The notes under the pieces were generated by a model, which was not told the DNA's origin, ran no database searches, and was given only the letters and a program-made list of their open reading frames with translations. Source: Corynebacterium marambiense (GTDB lineage Bacteria; Actinomycetota; Actinomycetes; Mycobacteriales; Mycobacteriaceae). Taken from it: 64,000 nucleotides of DNA. The DNA lies in assembly GCF_016342275.1 (NCBI RefSeq), contig NZ_JAEIOT010000016.1:1-64000 (forward strand), given 5' to 3'. This document shows, piece by piece, positions 47,140-55,847 of the stretch. How positions within the stretch are numbered: position 1 is the stretch's first letter; each line of letters begins with the position of its first letter. A program made the translations under genes and the position numbers.

Positions 47140-47218
47140 CGCCATCCGATCTGCTCCCAGCCTGCGACACCCCGTCGGCTGGACAGACTCACAGATGAGA
47201 CATTCAGAGAAGAGAGAT

Positions 47219-47992
47219 ATGAAGCTGACCGCTGCCGACCTCGACGATCTGGTCACAAAACTGGAGTCGACGGAGCAGCAGATCCACGAGGAACTGATGT
47301 GGACGGACGACGAACGCTCCGATCACTCGAGGTTGGCGGAGCTGGTGTCGAGACAGCGGGAACGCTTCCGGCCCTCCGACTGGATCGGCCAGTGGTACAA
47401 GGATCCTGACCCGGTTCCGTTCCCGCCACCACCGTTCCTGACGGATCAGCCTGGTCACGACTACCTCTCGGTGACCAGGAAACGACTCTTCGAGCTCGGC
47501 GAGAACATCTGCGACGGCACCGAGACCGACGTGCTGAACTTCTATGTCGCCGTCTACGCCTGGGGCGCCGCGAAGGATAACCTGCAGATATACCGGGGAG
47601 TTCAACCTTTGAAGGATCCCCAAACACCCGGGCGACTCCTCGCGGGGCTGCAGGCCGGTAGGGAATCAGCCGAGGCCGGGTACCGGGCATTCCATACCGG
47701 AGGCGCGGCGAAGATCCACAAACTCGGCCCGTCTTTCTTCACCAAACTCCTCTACTTCGCCGCTGGCCGCCCTGACCCGTCCGACGAGCATCACCCACTC
47801 ATTCTCGACAGCAGGGTCGCGAACGCTCTCGACTGGAAGACCACGGACGGCTGGAGCGTCGCCCAATATTCCTGGTATCTGGACACCGTGCGGGCTGTCC
47901 GGGAACACTGGGAACGGGAAGACCTGCCCACGGATGTCATCGAGTACCTGTTGTTCCAGACGGATCGTTTTCCGTACGCGCCGAGCATCTGA
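47219..47992 (+). CDS. OGG-fold DNA-glycosylase-like protein
   Basis: The 257 residues match the actinobacterial 8-oxoguanine-glycosylase-OGG-fold family. Landmarks are YVAVYAWGAAKDNLQIYRGV, the helix-hairpin-helix-like HKLGPSFFTKLLYFAAG, and PLILDSRVANALDW with a candidate catalytic Asp. The N-terminal 60 residues are charged and helical. ATG 47219 is preceded by GAGAAGAGAG. Whether it excises bases is unproved, since many family members are uncharacterised. It may be co-transcribed with the CPBP gene. Confidence 0.75.
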   Translation: MKLTAADLDDLVTKLESTEQQIHEELMWTDDERSDHSRLAELVSRQRERFRPSDWIGQWYKDPDPVPFPPPPFLTDQPGHDYLSVTRKRLFELGENICDGTETDVLNFYVAVYAWGAAKDNLQIYRGVQPLKDPQTPGRLLAGLQAGRESAEAGYRAFHTGGAAKIHKLGPSFFTKLLYFAAGRPDPSDEHHPLILDSRVANALDWKTTDGWSVAQYSWYLDTVRAVREHWEREDLPTDVIEYLLFQTDRFPYAPSI

Positions 47993-48065
47993 TCATGCCC
48001 AGCGGTACCCGCCGTCGGCCGGGCACCAGAGCAATCGGTCGAGCGGTGCCGATACGCTTGACCCC

Positions 48066-48839
48066 ATGAGTGACTATTTCGGGCAGGCCGACTACGCGAT
48101 CCGCATGGACTGGGGGCCGGAGGGCGCGCGGCGCTGTGCCGCGGACGTGAACATCATCGTGGATGTGCTGAGCTTCTCGACGTCCGTGACTGTTGCCGCT
48201 GGTCGGGGTATGACGGTGTACCCCTGCCGGTGGAAGGATGACCGGGCTGCGGACTTCGCGGCGGAGCATGATGCGGTGCTCGCTGTGGGTCGGCTCGAGG
48301 CCGGAACAGCACCGGGAACCCACGGGATCTCACTGTCCCCGGCCGGGTTACTCACCGCCACCCGGGTCCCGCGGATCGTGCTCCCCTCCCCCAACGGGTC
48401 GACGATCTCCGCGATCCTCGCGGACACCGGGGCGATGGTCGTGGCCGGGTGTCTGCGTAACGCCACGGCGGTCGGCCGGTGGGCGGCGCAGCAGGTGGAT
48501 GTGGGAAAGAGTGTGGCTGTCATCGCCGCCGGTGAACGATGGCGGGAGGATGGATCGCTGCGCCCCGCGCTGGAGGATCATCTTGGTGCGGGGGCGATTC
48601 TCAGTGCGTTGATCATGCCGCGCAACATCAGGGTGTGCAGCCCAGAGGCGCTGGCGTCCGCCGGGCTGTTCGCCGGGTCACAGGAGTACCTCTCCGCGCT
48701 CCTGGCTGATTGCGTGGGCGGGCGGGAACTCGCCGCCATGGGCTTCCGTGAGGACGTCACCGTGGCGGCTGATCTGGATGCGTCCGGTGTCGTCCCGATG
48801 CTCACCGATGGGGCATTCAGTTCGCTGCGGATTGTCTAG
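48066..48839 (+). CDS. ComB-like 2-phosphosulfolactate phosphatase-family protein
   Basis: Family features are VNIIVDVLSFSTSVTVAAGR near the start, then RIVLPSPNGSTISAI, AGCLRNATAVGRWA, VAVIAAGERWREDGSLRPAL and EDHLGAGAI. In archaea ComB works in coenzyme M synthesis. In actinobacteria, which lack that pathway, the substrate is unknown. TACGCT ends seven bases before ATG 48066, suggesting a leaderless mRNA. The gene ends inside the last 23 bases of the convergent MFS gene. Confidence 0.85.
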   Translation: MSDYFGQADYAIRMDWGPEGARRCAADVNIIVDVLSFSTSVTVAAGRGMTVYPCRWKDDRAADFAAEHDAVLAVGRLEAGTAPGTHGISLSPAGLLTATRVPRIVLPSPNGSTISAILADTGAMVVAGCLRNATAVGRWAAQQVDVGKSVAVIAAGERWREDGSLRPALEDHLGAGAILSALIMPRNIRVCSPEALASAGLFAGSQEYLSALLADCVGGRELAAMGFREDVTVAADLDASGVVPMLTDGAFSSLRIV

Positions 48840-50097
48840 CGGCAGCCGATTCCAGCACCGGACCGCAGCCCCGGATGACCGCAACGACTCCGGTGAAGGC
48901 CAGGACCACGGCGACCACGGCGACGGGCAGGAAACCGATCACCCCGGAGAGCGCCATGCCGCCTCCGGCTGAGATGACCATCACGAGCGCCGCGAGGGTG
49001 CTGAACACGGTGAAGTCGGTTCCGGCTGATTCGTAGCGGGTGAGGTCCATCGCCACGGTGTACACCACGGTCATCGTGGCGGCCACGCCTCCGTAGAGGA
49101 TCCCGATGATGAGGGTCGCGGCCCACGTGCCAGTCATGCCCAGCGCGAGAAGGACCACCCCGAGGGTCGTTGTCGCCTGGATCAGCCCCAGGGTCCGTAT
49201 CGCATGGTGGCGTGACCATTTCCGGGTCAGGATTCCGGCGCCTATTCCGGCGACGATTCCGAACAGGCTTCCGCAGATCACGAAGAGGATCCCGATGCGG
49301 GTGGCCGACCAGTCGGCGGCCACGAGGATGGGGCGCACCTGGTTGTACGCCACGGCGACTCCGGCGAAGTAGAGCGGCATGTGGACCAGCGCCCACTGTC
49401 GCCGGGCCCGGTCCGCGAAGAATGAGCGGATCATGCCCTTGTTCACACCGGGCTCGGGGAGCTGGGCGGTGCTCTGCTGTTCCCGCCACAGGAGGACGAA
49501 CGGAAGCGGGACCGCGCTCCAGAAGGCGATGCTGAGTGCTGCGGCCTGCCATCCGGCGGTGTCGTAGATGACGAGGACGAGCCCGCCACCGACGACCTGG
49601 GAGACGGCGCTTCCCGCCGATTGGAAGCCGTTGCCCAGTCCGCGGTCACCGGCGGACAGGAGGCGGGTTGTGGTCGCATCGGCCGCGATGTCCTGGGTGC
49701 CCGCCACGATGAACAGGAACCCGAACACGACGAGCGCAACGGGGAACTGTCCGACGGGGTCGATGAAGCTCAATAGCGCGCAACCGGCGACGAGGGTGAT
49801 CTGCATGGCCATGAGCCAGCTCCGGTAGTGCCCGAACCTAGCGGACCCGAACTTGTCCACGACGGGTGCCCACAGGAACTTCAGGACGAGGAGGGTCGCC
49901 AGCCCACTGGCCCCACCGATCCTGGTGAGAGGCACCCCGCCTGCCTGGGCGATGGTCAGGAACGCGTAGGCGAACATGGCGAGGCTGAGATTCTGGGTGC
50001 TGTACAGCGAAGCTATCAGCGCCATGTGGAACGTCCGCCCGCGCACCGGAGGACGCGTGTCCTCCGACGGGGTGCTTTCACTTCCGGTCATGGTCAT
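48817..50097 (-). CDS. MFS transporter, probable siderophore-linked permease
   Basis: This is a twelve-helix major-facilitator protein of the AmpG/RhtX-like type (GASGLATLLVLKFLWAPVVD, FIVAGTQDIAADATTTRLLS). Start at ATG 50097, inside the last codons of the ABC gene (20-base overlap), so translation is coupled. Since the upstream ABC gene carries an iron box, a role in uptake of an iron chelate is likely but inferred. Its 3' end overlaps the convergent ComB-like gene by 23 bases. Confidence 0.87.
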   Translation of the reverse strand: MTMTGSESTPSEDTRPPVRGRTFHMALIASLYSTQNLSLAMFAYAFLTIAQAGGVPLTRIGGASGLATLLVLKFLWAPVVDKFGSARFGHYRSWLMAMQITLVAGCALLSFIDPVGQFPVALVVFGFLFIVAGTQDIAADATTTRLLSAGDRGLGNGFQSAGSAVSQVVGGGLVLVIYDTAGWQAAALSIAFWSAVPLPFVLLWREQQSTAQLPEPGVNKGMIRSFFADRARRQWALVHMPLYFAGVAVAYNQVRPILVAADWSATRIGILFVICGSLFGIVAGIGAGILTRKWSRHHAIRTLGLIQATTTLGVVLLALGMTGTWAATLIIGILYGGVAATMTVVYTVAMDLTRYESAGTDFTVFSTLAALVMVISAGGGMALSGVIGFLPVAVVAVVLAFTGVVAVIRGCGPVLESAAARQSAAN

Positions 50098-53000
50098 TCT
50101 GTGCCCCTGCCGTGTTCGTCGGTTGTTCCGGAAGCCCGAGCAGTTCCCGGTAGACGGGACTCGTCCCGACGATCTCCTCGTGTGGTCCGGCACCGTCGAC
50201 ACGACCGTCGGCGAGAACGACGATCTGGTCGACGGTGCGGATCGTGTTCAGCCGGTGGGCGATCACCAGTACGGTCCTGCCATTGATCAACCGGTTCACC
50301 GCCGCCTGGATACGACGCTCGGTACCTGGGTCAACGGCGGCGACGGCTTCGTCGAGAAGCAGCACCGGCGAATCCTTCAGTAGCGCCCGCGCGATAGAGA
50401 GTCGTTGCCGTTGCCCACCGGACAGGTTCGTGCCACCGTCGGTGAGAATGGTGTCCAGCCCATCCGGCAGCACGGCGACGAAATCAGACGCCTCCGCCCG
50501 GGCAAGTGCCTCCCACACCTCACCATCGGTGATTCCCGGGGAACCGATGGTGAGGTTATCTCGGATGGAGACCGGGAAGAGGTAGACATCCTGGTAGACG
50601 GTGGAGATGGTCTCCCGGCGCGTCGCGGCGTCCATGTCCCGCAGATCGACGCCGCCGATCCGGATGGATCCACTGCCCGGGTCGAAGAAGCGGGCGACGA
50701 GGTTCACCACCGTCGATTTGCCCGCTCCCGAGGGGCCGATGACGGCGGTGACTGTTCCCGGTTGCGCGGTGAACGAGACGTCGCGGAGGATGTCCCGGTC
50801 GTTGTACCCGAAGGTGACGCCGTCGACCTCGACGGTGGAGTCGACGGGTATCCGGGGATTCTCCGGCTCGGGTAGCTCCGGGGTGTCCCAGACCTCCGCG
50901 AGGCTCTGGGCGATGCGTTCTTGCTGGTGCCGGTAGGCGGAGAGTTCCAGCAGTTCCTGGAAGGGCCGGTACATGTTCAGCGCCAGGATGAGGAACAACA
51001 GCAGGGTCGTCGCACTCACCGTCCCTCCGATGAACAGGGTGGCACCGAGCCACAGCATCACAACGAACCCGGCCTCCAGTGCAATGGTGCCGAGGGTGGT
51101 CGTCGGGCTCGTGCGGACCGCCATGCGAACACTGGCCCTACGCAGGGCCTCCACGCGGCTGCGGTAGATCTGGGCCTGGGGTGCATCCGGGAAGGCCCTG
51201 AGCACCGCTGTCCCCCGGCAGAATTCGAGGAGCGCGGAATTGGCTTGCTGACGCGCGGCGGTGACATCGATGAAGGTGGCCTCGTGAGCCCGGTCAGTCA
51301 CCTTCAGTGTGAGTAGGAAGAACGGGACCCCGATGAGCGCCGCGGCCGCGAGCCGCCAATCCAGGCTGAACAGGGCGATCGTGATGAGGACCGGTTGCAC
51401 CACTGCGATGATGAGCTTCGCGGGAAGGTTGATGAAGTCGACGAGGGCGAGTTCGGAGACGATGAGTGTCGTTGTCCGGCCCGCGTCCATCCGGTCGAAG
51501 ACCCCGAGCGGTGCCCGGGTCAACCGTCGGAGAACGGAGCGCCGCAGGTCCGCGATAGCCCGGAACGCTATCGGCCACCAGTGTTTCGCCACACCGATCC
51601 CGGTGGTCAGTCGGGCGAGGAAGATCAGGATGAGCCCACCTGTCAGAGCCAGGACATCACTGGTGGTGAGTGTCTGATCCAGAACCCTGAGCAGGCTGAA
51701 GAACACAACGATCATCGGCGCCGAGGTGAAGAACCCTTCCAGCAGCAGGCGCCAGAGTCCCGCCCGCCACAATTGTCCCCGGTGGGTGCCGAGCATCGCG
51801 AACCACTGGCCGACGGGGCTGAGACCGGTCAGGTTACGGACCGGCGGGGTGTGGTCGGCGAATCCACCGTCGAGAGTGGTTTCTGCGGCGCGGGCGACCG
51901 GTGGGGACGCCGGGGCGGCGGCCGGATGCCCGTCACCCGCCTGCATCCCCCAGTTGTCGACGGCGACGAAGTCCCGCCAGAGACGGCGATACGTCTCGGA
52001 GGACGTAGACAGGTTCTCATGGTCACCGTCGGCGACGATCCGACCGTCGTCCATGACGAGGATACGGTCGTATCCGGTCAGTGACCCGAGACGGTGCGCG
52101 ACGGTGATGACCGTTCGCCCCTGCTGCAGTTCCGCCAGCGCCGCCACCACCGACCGTTCGTTGGTGGCGTCGAGTGATGCGGTGACCTCGTCGAGCATCA
52201 CCACCGGGGAGTCGGCCAGCAACGCGCGGGCGATGGAGATCCGCTGCCGCTGCCCACCCGACAGATTCGCCCCCGCAGCGCCGAGCACGGTGTCCCACCC
52301 ACGGTCGAGTTCGTCGATGAACTCGGTGACCCGTGCCCGCCTGCCGGCCGACTTGACCTCCTCATCCGTCGCGTCCGGACGGGCGAGCCGGATGTTCTCC
52401 AGGACGGAGTCGTTGAAGATGTAATCGTCCTGCTGGACGAAGGCGATCGCCCTGGAGAGTTCCGCCGGGTCAAGCTCGCGGACGTCGGTTCCGCCGAACG
52501 TGACCTTTCCGGCGCTGACGTCGATGAACCTCGCGATAATGCGGAGCAGCGTTGATTTTCCGGCCCCTGATCCACCGATCACCGCGACCCGTTCACCGGG
52601 TTCGATGACGAGGTCGATGTCCTTCACGACGTCCGTCTCCCCGTAGGTGACGCGCGCACCACGGAGCTCGATGCGCGAGCCGTCCCGGGTGGCGGGGGTC
52701 GGTGGCACCGGTAGGTCTGGTTCTTCCAGGAACCCAGAGATGTTCTTCAGCCCCGCCTCGATCTGGTACTGGAGAACAGCCGCCGACAGTGTCAGCGACA
52801 TCAACGGCTGGGCGAAACCGACACCGACGAGGATGAAGAACACGAAGTCCTGGGGTTCCAGCGAACCCGAGTGGTACAGCCACAGTCCGAGCGGCAGGAT
52901 GACGATGATGCTGATCGCGACGAGTGTGGCGGCACCCGCAGCGCCCACCCGTCCGCGCTCGGTCTTGTCCAGCTCAATGTCCTCGCTGGCGACGATCGCA

Positions 53001-53734
53001 TCCCGGATGCCGTCGAAGAGGAACGTCGAACCGACGAAGCCACGGATCACCCGGATACCCCGGACGAAGGAGACCGCCTCGACATTGAGCCGCTTCTTCA
53101 CGTCCGATTCGCGTTCCATCAGGTCCTTCGACGCGGTCACGGCGAGAGCGACACATCCGACGACGCCCAGGACCACGGCGAGGGCTGCGAGGGCCATGCG
53201 CCAGTCGATGACGAACATGATGATCAGCGTGGTGACCGGGACGGTTACCGATGCCGCGATGTCGGGGATCGCGTGGGAGAGCCCGAGTTCCAGTTGCTCG
53301 ACGTCATCCTGGAACACTTTCTTCACTTCCCCACTGCTGCGCGCCTGCGCCCGGGCGAGTGGCATCCGGGCCAACCTCTCCGCCAGCGCGAGACGGATGT
53401 CGGCGAGCGCCCGGTAGGCGGCGACGTGCGCGACGTTGTTCGCCGCCATCCGCAACAGTGCTTTGCCGACAACCCCGGCGGCCGCGACTGCGACGAGGAA
53501 GGAGACGTTGTCGGTCTGCTGCTCCCCCACGAGAAGATCCCGGGCGAGGAAATAGATGACGAGGTAAGGCACGAGCCCGGCGAAAGCCCCGAACACGGAG
53601 AGCACTCCACTGGCGATCAGCCGTGGCTTCTGTCTCCCGATCAGGACGCCGACGGAGGTGCCGGGCGGTGGGTAGTGCGCCGTGTCGGGGGAGCCTGCGG
53701 TGTCATCGGCGTCGGGGCCGCACGTCTGCGTCAT
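50078..53734 (-). CDS. Fused double ABC transporter (TMD-NBD-TMD-NBD), iron-linked
   Basis: One 1218-residue chain holds two complete ABC exporter-fold halves. Half one has Walker A VIGGSGAGKSTLLR, signature LSGGQRQRISIARALL and VVMLDEVTASLDATNE. Half two has VIGPSGAGKSTVVN, LSGGQRQRLSIARALL and VLLLDEAVAAVDPGTE. In mycobacteria the separate proteins IrtA and IrtB, also of exporter fold, import ferric siderophores; this looks like a fused version without the IrtA siderophore-interaction domain. Start is ATG 53734, with a DtxR-like box directly upstream. It is followed by the coupled MFS gene. Confidence 0.9.
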   Translation of the reverse strand: MTQTCGPDADDTAGSPDTAHYPPPGTSVGVLIGRQKPRLIASGVLSVFGAFAGLVPYLVIYFLARDLLVGEQQTDNVSFLVAVAAAGVVGKALLRMAANNVAHVAAYRALADIRLALAERLARMPLARAQARSSGEVKKVFQDDVEQLELGLSHAIPDIAASVTVPVTTLIIMFVIDWRMALAALAVVLGVVGCVALAVTASKDLMERESDVKKRLNVEAVSFVRGIRVIRGFVGSTFLFDGIRDAIVASEDIELDKTERGRVGAAGAATLVAISIIVILPLGLWLYHSGSLEPQDFVFFILVGVGFAQPLMSLTLSAAVLQYQIEAGLKNISGFLEEPDLPVPPTPATRDGSRIELRGARVTYGETDVVKDIDLVIEPGERVAVIGGSGAGKSTLLRIIARFIDVSAGKVTFGGTDVRELDPAELSRAIAFVQQDDYIFNDSVLENIRLARPDATDEEVKSAGRRARVTEFIDELDRGWDTVLGAAGANLSGGQRQRISIARALLADSPVVMLDEVTASLDATNERSVVAALAELQQGRTVITVAHRLGSLTGYDRILVMDDGRIVADGDHENLSTSSETYRRLWRDFVAVDNWGMQAGDGHPAAAPASPPVARAAETTLDGGFADHTPPVRNLTGLSPVGQWFAMLGTHRGQLWRAGLWRLLLEGFFTSAPMIVVFFSLLRVLDQTLTTSDVLALTGGLILIFLARLTTGIGVAKHWWPIAFRAIADLRRSVLRRLTRAPLGVFDRMDAGRTTTLIVSELALVDFINLPAKLIIAVVQPVLITIALFSLDWRLAAAALIGVPFFLLTLKVTDRAHEATFIDVTAARQQANSALLEFCRGTAVLRAFPDAPQAQIYRSRVEALRRASVRMAVRTSPTTTLGTIALEAGFVVMLWLGATLFIGGTVSATTLLLFLILALNMYRPFQELLELSAYRHQQERIAQSLAEVWDTPELPEPENPRIPVDSTVEVDGVTFGYNDRDILRDVSFTAQPGTVTAVIGPSGAGKSTVVNLVARFFDPGSGSIRIGGVDLRDMDAATRRETISTVYQDVYLFPVSIRDNLTIGSPGITDGEVWEALARAEASDFVAVLPDGLDTILTDGGTNLSGGQRQRLSIARALLKDSPVLLLDEAVAAVDPGTERRIQAAVNRLINGRTVLVIAHRLNTIRTVDQIVVLADGRVDGAGPHEEIVGTSPVYRELLGLPEQPTNTAGAQNDHDRK

Positions 53735-53739
53735 AGGGC

Positions 53740-53758
53740 GAAGGTTAGCCTCAGCTAT
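53740..53758 (-). promoter_or_regulatory. DtxR-type iron box
   Basis: On the minus strand ATAGCTGAGGCTAACCTTC matches 15 of the 19 positions of the DtxR/IdeR consensus TWAGGTTAGSCTAACCTWA. It lies five bases before the ABC transporter start, so iron-loaded DtxR would block transcription or elongation and low iron would release it. Confidence 0.75.
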
Positions 53759-53989
53759 TTTCCGGGGCAAGCAAAGTTCTGTTCCCCCCGCGTAGACGGA
53801 CGCATCGCCGCCCTGGTGCCGACATGACCACAGTCGGCCCACAGGGACCGTGCCAGACACCTCCTCATCGCGGGGTGATTCCGTTCCACAGCTCCGGCGG
53901 AACATCGCCTGTCATTTCCCCGTCGAAATCCGCGGCGGAACCCAGGCCACAAATACCTGACGGCGCCCCCGAACAGCGGCAACAGCGAT

Positions 53990-54340
53990 CACCCGACGGG
54001 CGTCACCCAGCCCAAGCTTCCCATGACCGTGGCGGCGATCCACGCGATCACTCCCACGATCTGCTGAGCGACCCCGGGGATACGCCACGTTGCCGCATGG
54101 CTCAAAGGCGCGACAACACCAACGATGGCCAGCCCCCTGCCGCCGACAGACCGTATGTTCTCACGATGAAGCCGTCCCCCATCGGCAGCGCCCCTCACCA
54201 GCCTGCAAGCAAGGCAAGCTCGACCGGAAGATCACCCAAGAACACCATCCAGAGAGCGACGAGACCCACCAGTCCCATGACATTCAGGCGCGCATACATG
54301 GGCAGATCCCGTGGCCGCGCAGGCTTCACAATCCCAGCAG
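53990..54340 (-). pseudogene. Decayed paralogue of the element's membrane protein
   Basis: Minus-strand frames read MYARLNVMGLVGLVALWMVF, LPVELALLAGW, stop, GALPMGDGFIVRTYGLSAAGG, then IVGVIAWIAATVMGSLG in another frame. This aligns along its length with residues 30-130 of the intact protein at 55848-56849 (RYARVNIVGLVGLLG, GWWGALPMADSYVVSTYGLS). A TGG-to-TGA change gives the stop. It shows the mobile element, or a relative of it, once extended further left than the coupling-protein fragment. Confidence 0.75.
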
Positions 54341-54426
54341 ATTGACCATCTTCATCGTCCACGACACACATCCTGAATCTCCAAGCGAAGAATCTGACCT
54401 ATCATTACCCAGGGTTATAGCGATAT

Positions 54427-55062
54427 CTAATCTTCAGCTTTTGGGGACTGAACACAAGAAACCCCTCTCCAGAAGGAGAGGGGTTTTGCTGGCGCGTCGA
54501 CAATGGCTGGGATGACCTGGGAGGTCGTTTTACCCATGCGAGGGCCAAAAATCACCAGGTAGAGGTCTTCCCACGTGGAATACAGCCCCGTGGTGGTGCC
54601 AGGTACTTTGCCCATGCGCAGGCCAGGGTAATCCGGCGCCAGCTCCGCAGGCAGCCATTTCTCAGTCTTGACTGCCGCCGCGTCTTTACTCAGCGACTTG
54701 ATGTCACTTGACGAGGCCAGGTGCTTTGCTGCAGTGTCCACCACAAGCTTTGATTTTGCGGTGCGTTGGAGTGCGACGATGATCGCCGTAGATGCTGCAA
54801 TAGCTGCAATAGCAATCGAGGTGACAATCGCAGGAGTAGTGAGCTCGAGTTTTCCAGCAGCCACCATGAACAGCACCTGCATGGGATTGGCTGGAATCTC
54901 CTCTGGTACCCCAGTGATGGTCTGAGAGACTCTCACACCGACGTTGACGGCCACAACTGCCAGAAACACCAACCCGAGGATGAAAAACCCCAAGATGGTG
55001 CGTGGGTCTGCGACTGATTTGCCCGCGTTGCGGGCATTGATGCGTCCTCCCTGTTTACTCAT
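54427..55062 (-). pseudogene. Type IV coupling protein (VirD4/TraD-like), 5' fragment
   Basis: The first about 190 residues of a conjugation coupling ATPase remain: two membrane segments (TILGFFILGLVFLAVVAVNV and a second near residue 85), then LRMGKVPGTTTGLYSTWEDL and the Walker A-like FGPRMGKTTSQVIPAIVDAP. The rest of the ATPase domain is missing; the last residues are junction sequence over a terminator hairpin. Coupling proteins deliver the relaxase-DNA complex to the type IV secretion channel, so this element cannot transfer itself. The start overlaps the upstream gene's stop by eight bases. Confidence 0.82.
54459..54490. terminator. Strong hairpin at the end of the coupling-protein fragment
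   Basis: AAACCCCTCTCC (54459-54470) pairs fully with GGAGAGGGGTTT (54475-54486), followed by TTTTGCT on the plus strand and TTTCTTG on the minus. It lies exactly where homology to the coupling protein ends, so the deletion may have fused the gene to a terminator from elsewhere. Confidence 0.75.
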
Positions 55063-55735
55063 CGTCTACCACGAGCACCAGCTCTTCGAGGTCGTTGTCC
55101 TGCCAGCGCTTGTAGCCAGGCTCACCGGCCATGACCACCGCACGGTCGTCCTCCTGGTCAACCACGACATCCACGGCCACGCCTAGGCGTGCGCCAGCGG
55201 CGGCTAGTTGGTCTTCGTCAAGGTGCGGGCAGGTGGTTGTCAGTTCAAGCCTGCCGGTCTCCACCCCTGCGGCTGCAAGCGCCTTCGAGGCCAGCCACAC
55301 AGCCTTATCGGCTACTGATTGCTCAGCGGTGACGACATCACCCGTAACGCGGATGCGGTCATCATCAAAGAAATTGCCGTACCAGAGCGCATCGCGGTCT
55401 TCACTAACGATGGCAAAAGCCGCCTTGTCGTCTTGTTCGACTGCCGCTGCCCACAAGTAGACGATGGGTGCATCATGGGCGATATCTGCCAGCGCTTCGG
55501 CTTTTTCCGCGTCGCGTGCGGCGAACGTGTCTTCGCGTAGCTGGTCGTAGTTGACCCCGATACGTTTTAGGGAGTGCTTGAACTTGCCGAAGTCTGGCCC
55601 GTTGTCCCACCCCTGCTGCTTCGCGAAGGCTTTCAGGACTTCGTGGTCTTCTGCCACCTTCAGAGTGGCTTTGTACTCGGCGATGATGGAGTCGATCTCC
55701 TCCCAGCGTTCTTTGTCTTTGGCTGACAGTGCCAT
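55055..55735 (-). CDS. Conjugative-element protein of unknown function
   Basis: This is a 226-residue acidic, soluble protein. It begins MALSAKDKERWEEIDSIIAE and has a mid-region DAPIVYLWAAAVEQDDKAAF and an acidic end LEELVLVVDDE. ATG 55735 has GAAAGGGG upstream. It sits between the element's membrane protein and the coupling-protein gene, overlapping the latter. I do not recognise a family; position suggests an accessory transfer or regulatory role. Confidence 0.75.
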   Translation of the reverse strand: MALSAKDKERWEEIDSIIAEYKATLKVAEDHEVLKAFAKQQGWDNGPDFGKFKHSLKRIGVNYDQLREDTFAARDAEKAEALADIAHDAPIVYLWAAAVEQDDKAAFAIVSEDRDALWYGNFFDDDRIRVTGDVVTAEQSVADKAVWLASKALAAAGVETGRLELTTTCPHLDEDQLAAAGARLGVAVDVVVDQEDDRAVVMAGEPGYKRWQDNDLEELVLVVDDE

Positions 55736-55786
55736 GTGAAAACCCCTTTCAAGGGTTGGTCGGTCGATATTGGCACTGCACAGACT

Positions 55787-55818
55787 GAAGGGTCTTGCGA
55801 ATCCTCGCAAGACCCTTC
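55787..55818. repeat. 14-bp perfect hairpin between element genes
   Basis: GAAGGGTCTTGCGA (55787-55800) and TCGCAAGACCCTTC (55805-55818) are perfectly complementary with an ATCC tetraloop. No T-run follows, so it is more likely an mRNA processing or stabilising hairpin, or a weak terminator, between the membrane-protein gene and the 226-residue gene. Confidence 0.7.
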
Positions 55819-55847
55819 ACATTCCCCCAAATGCGGCAGACAGGAAT

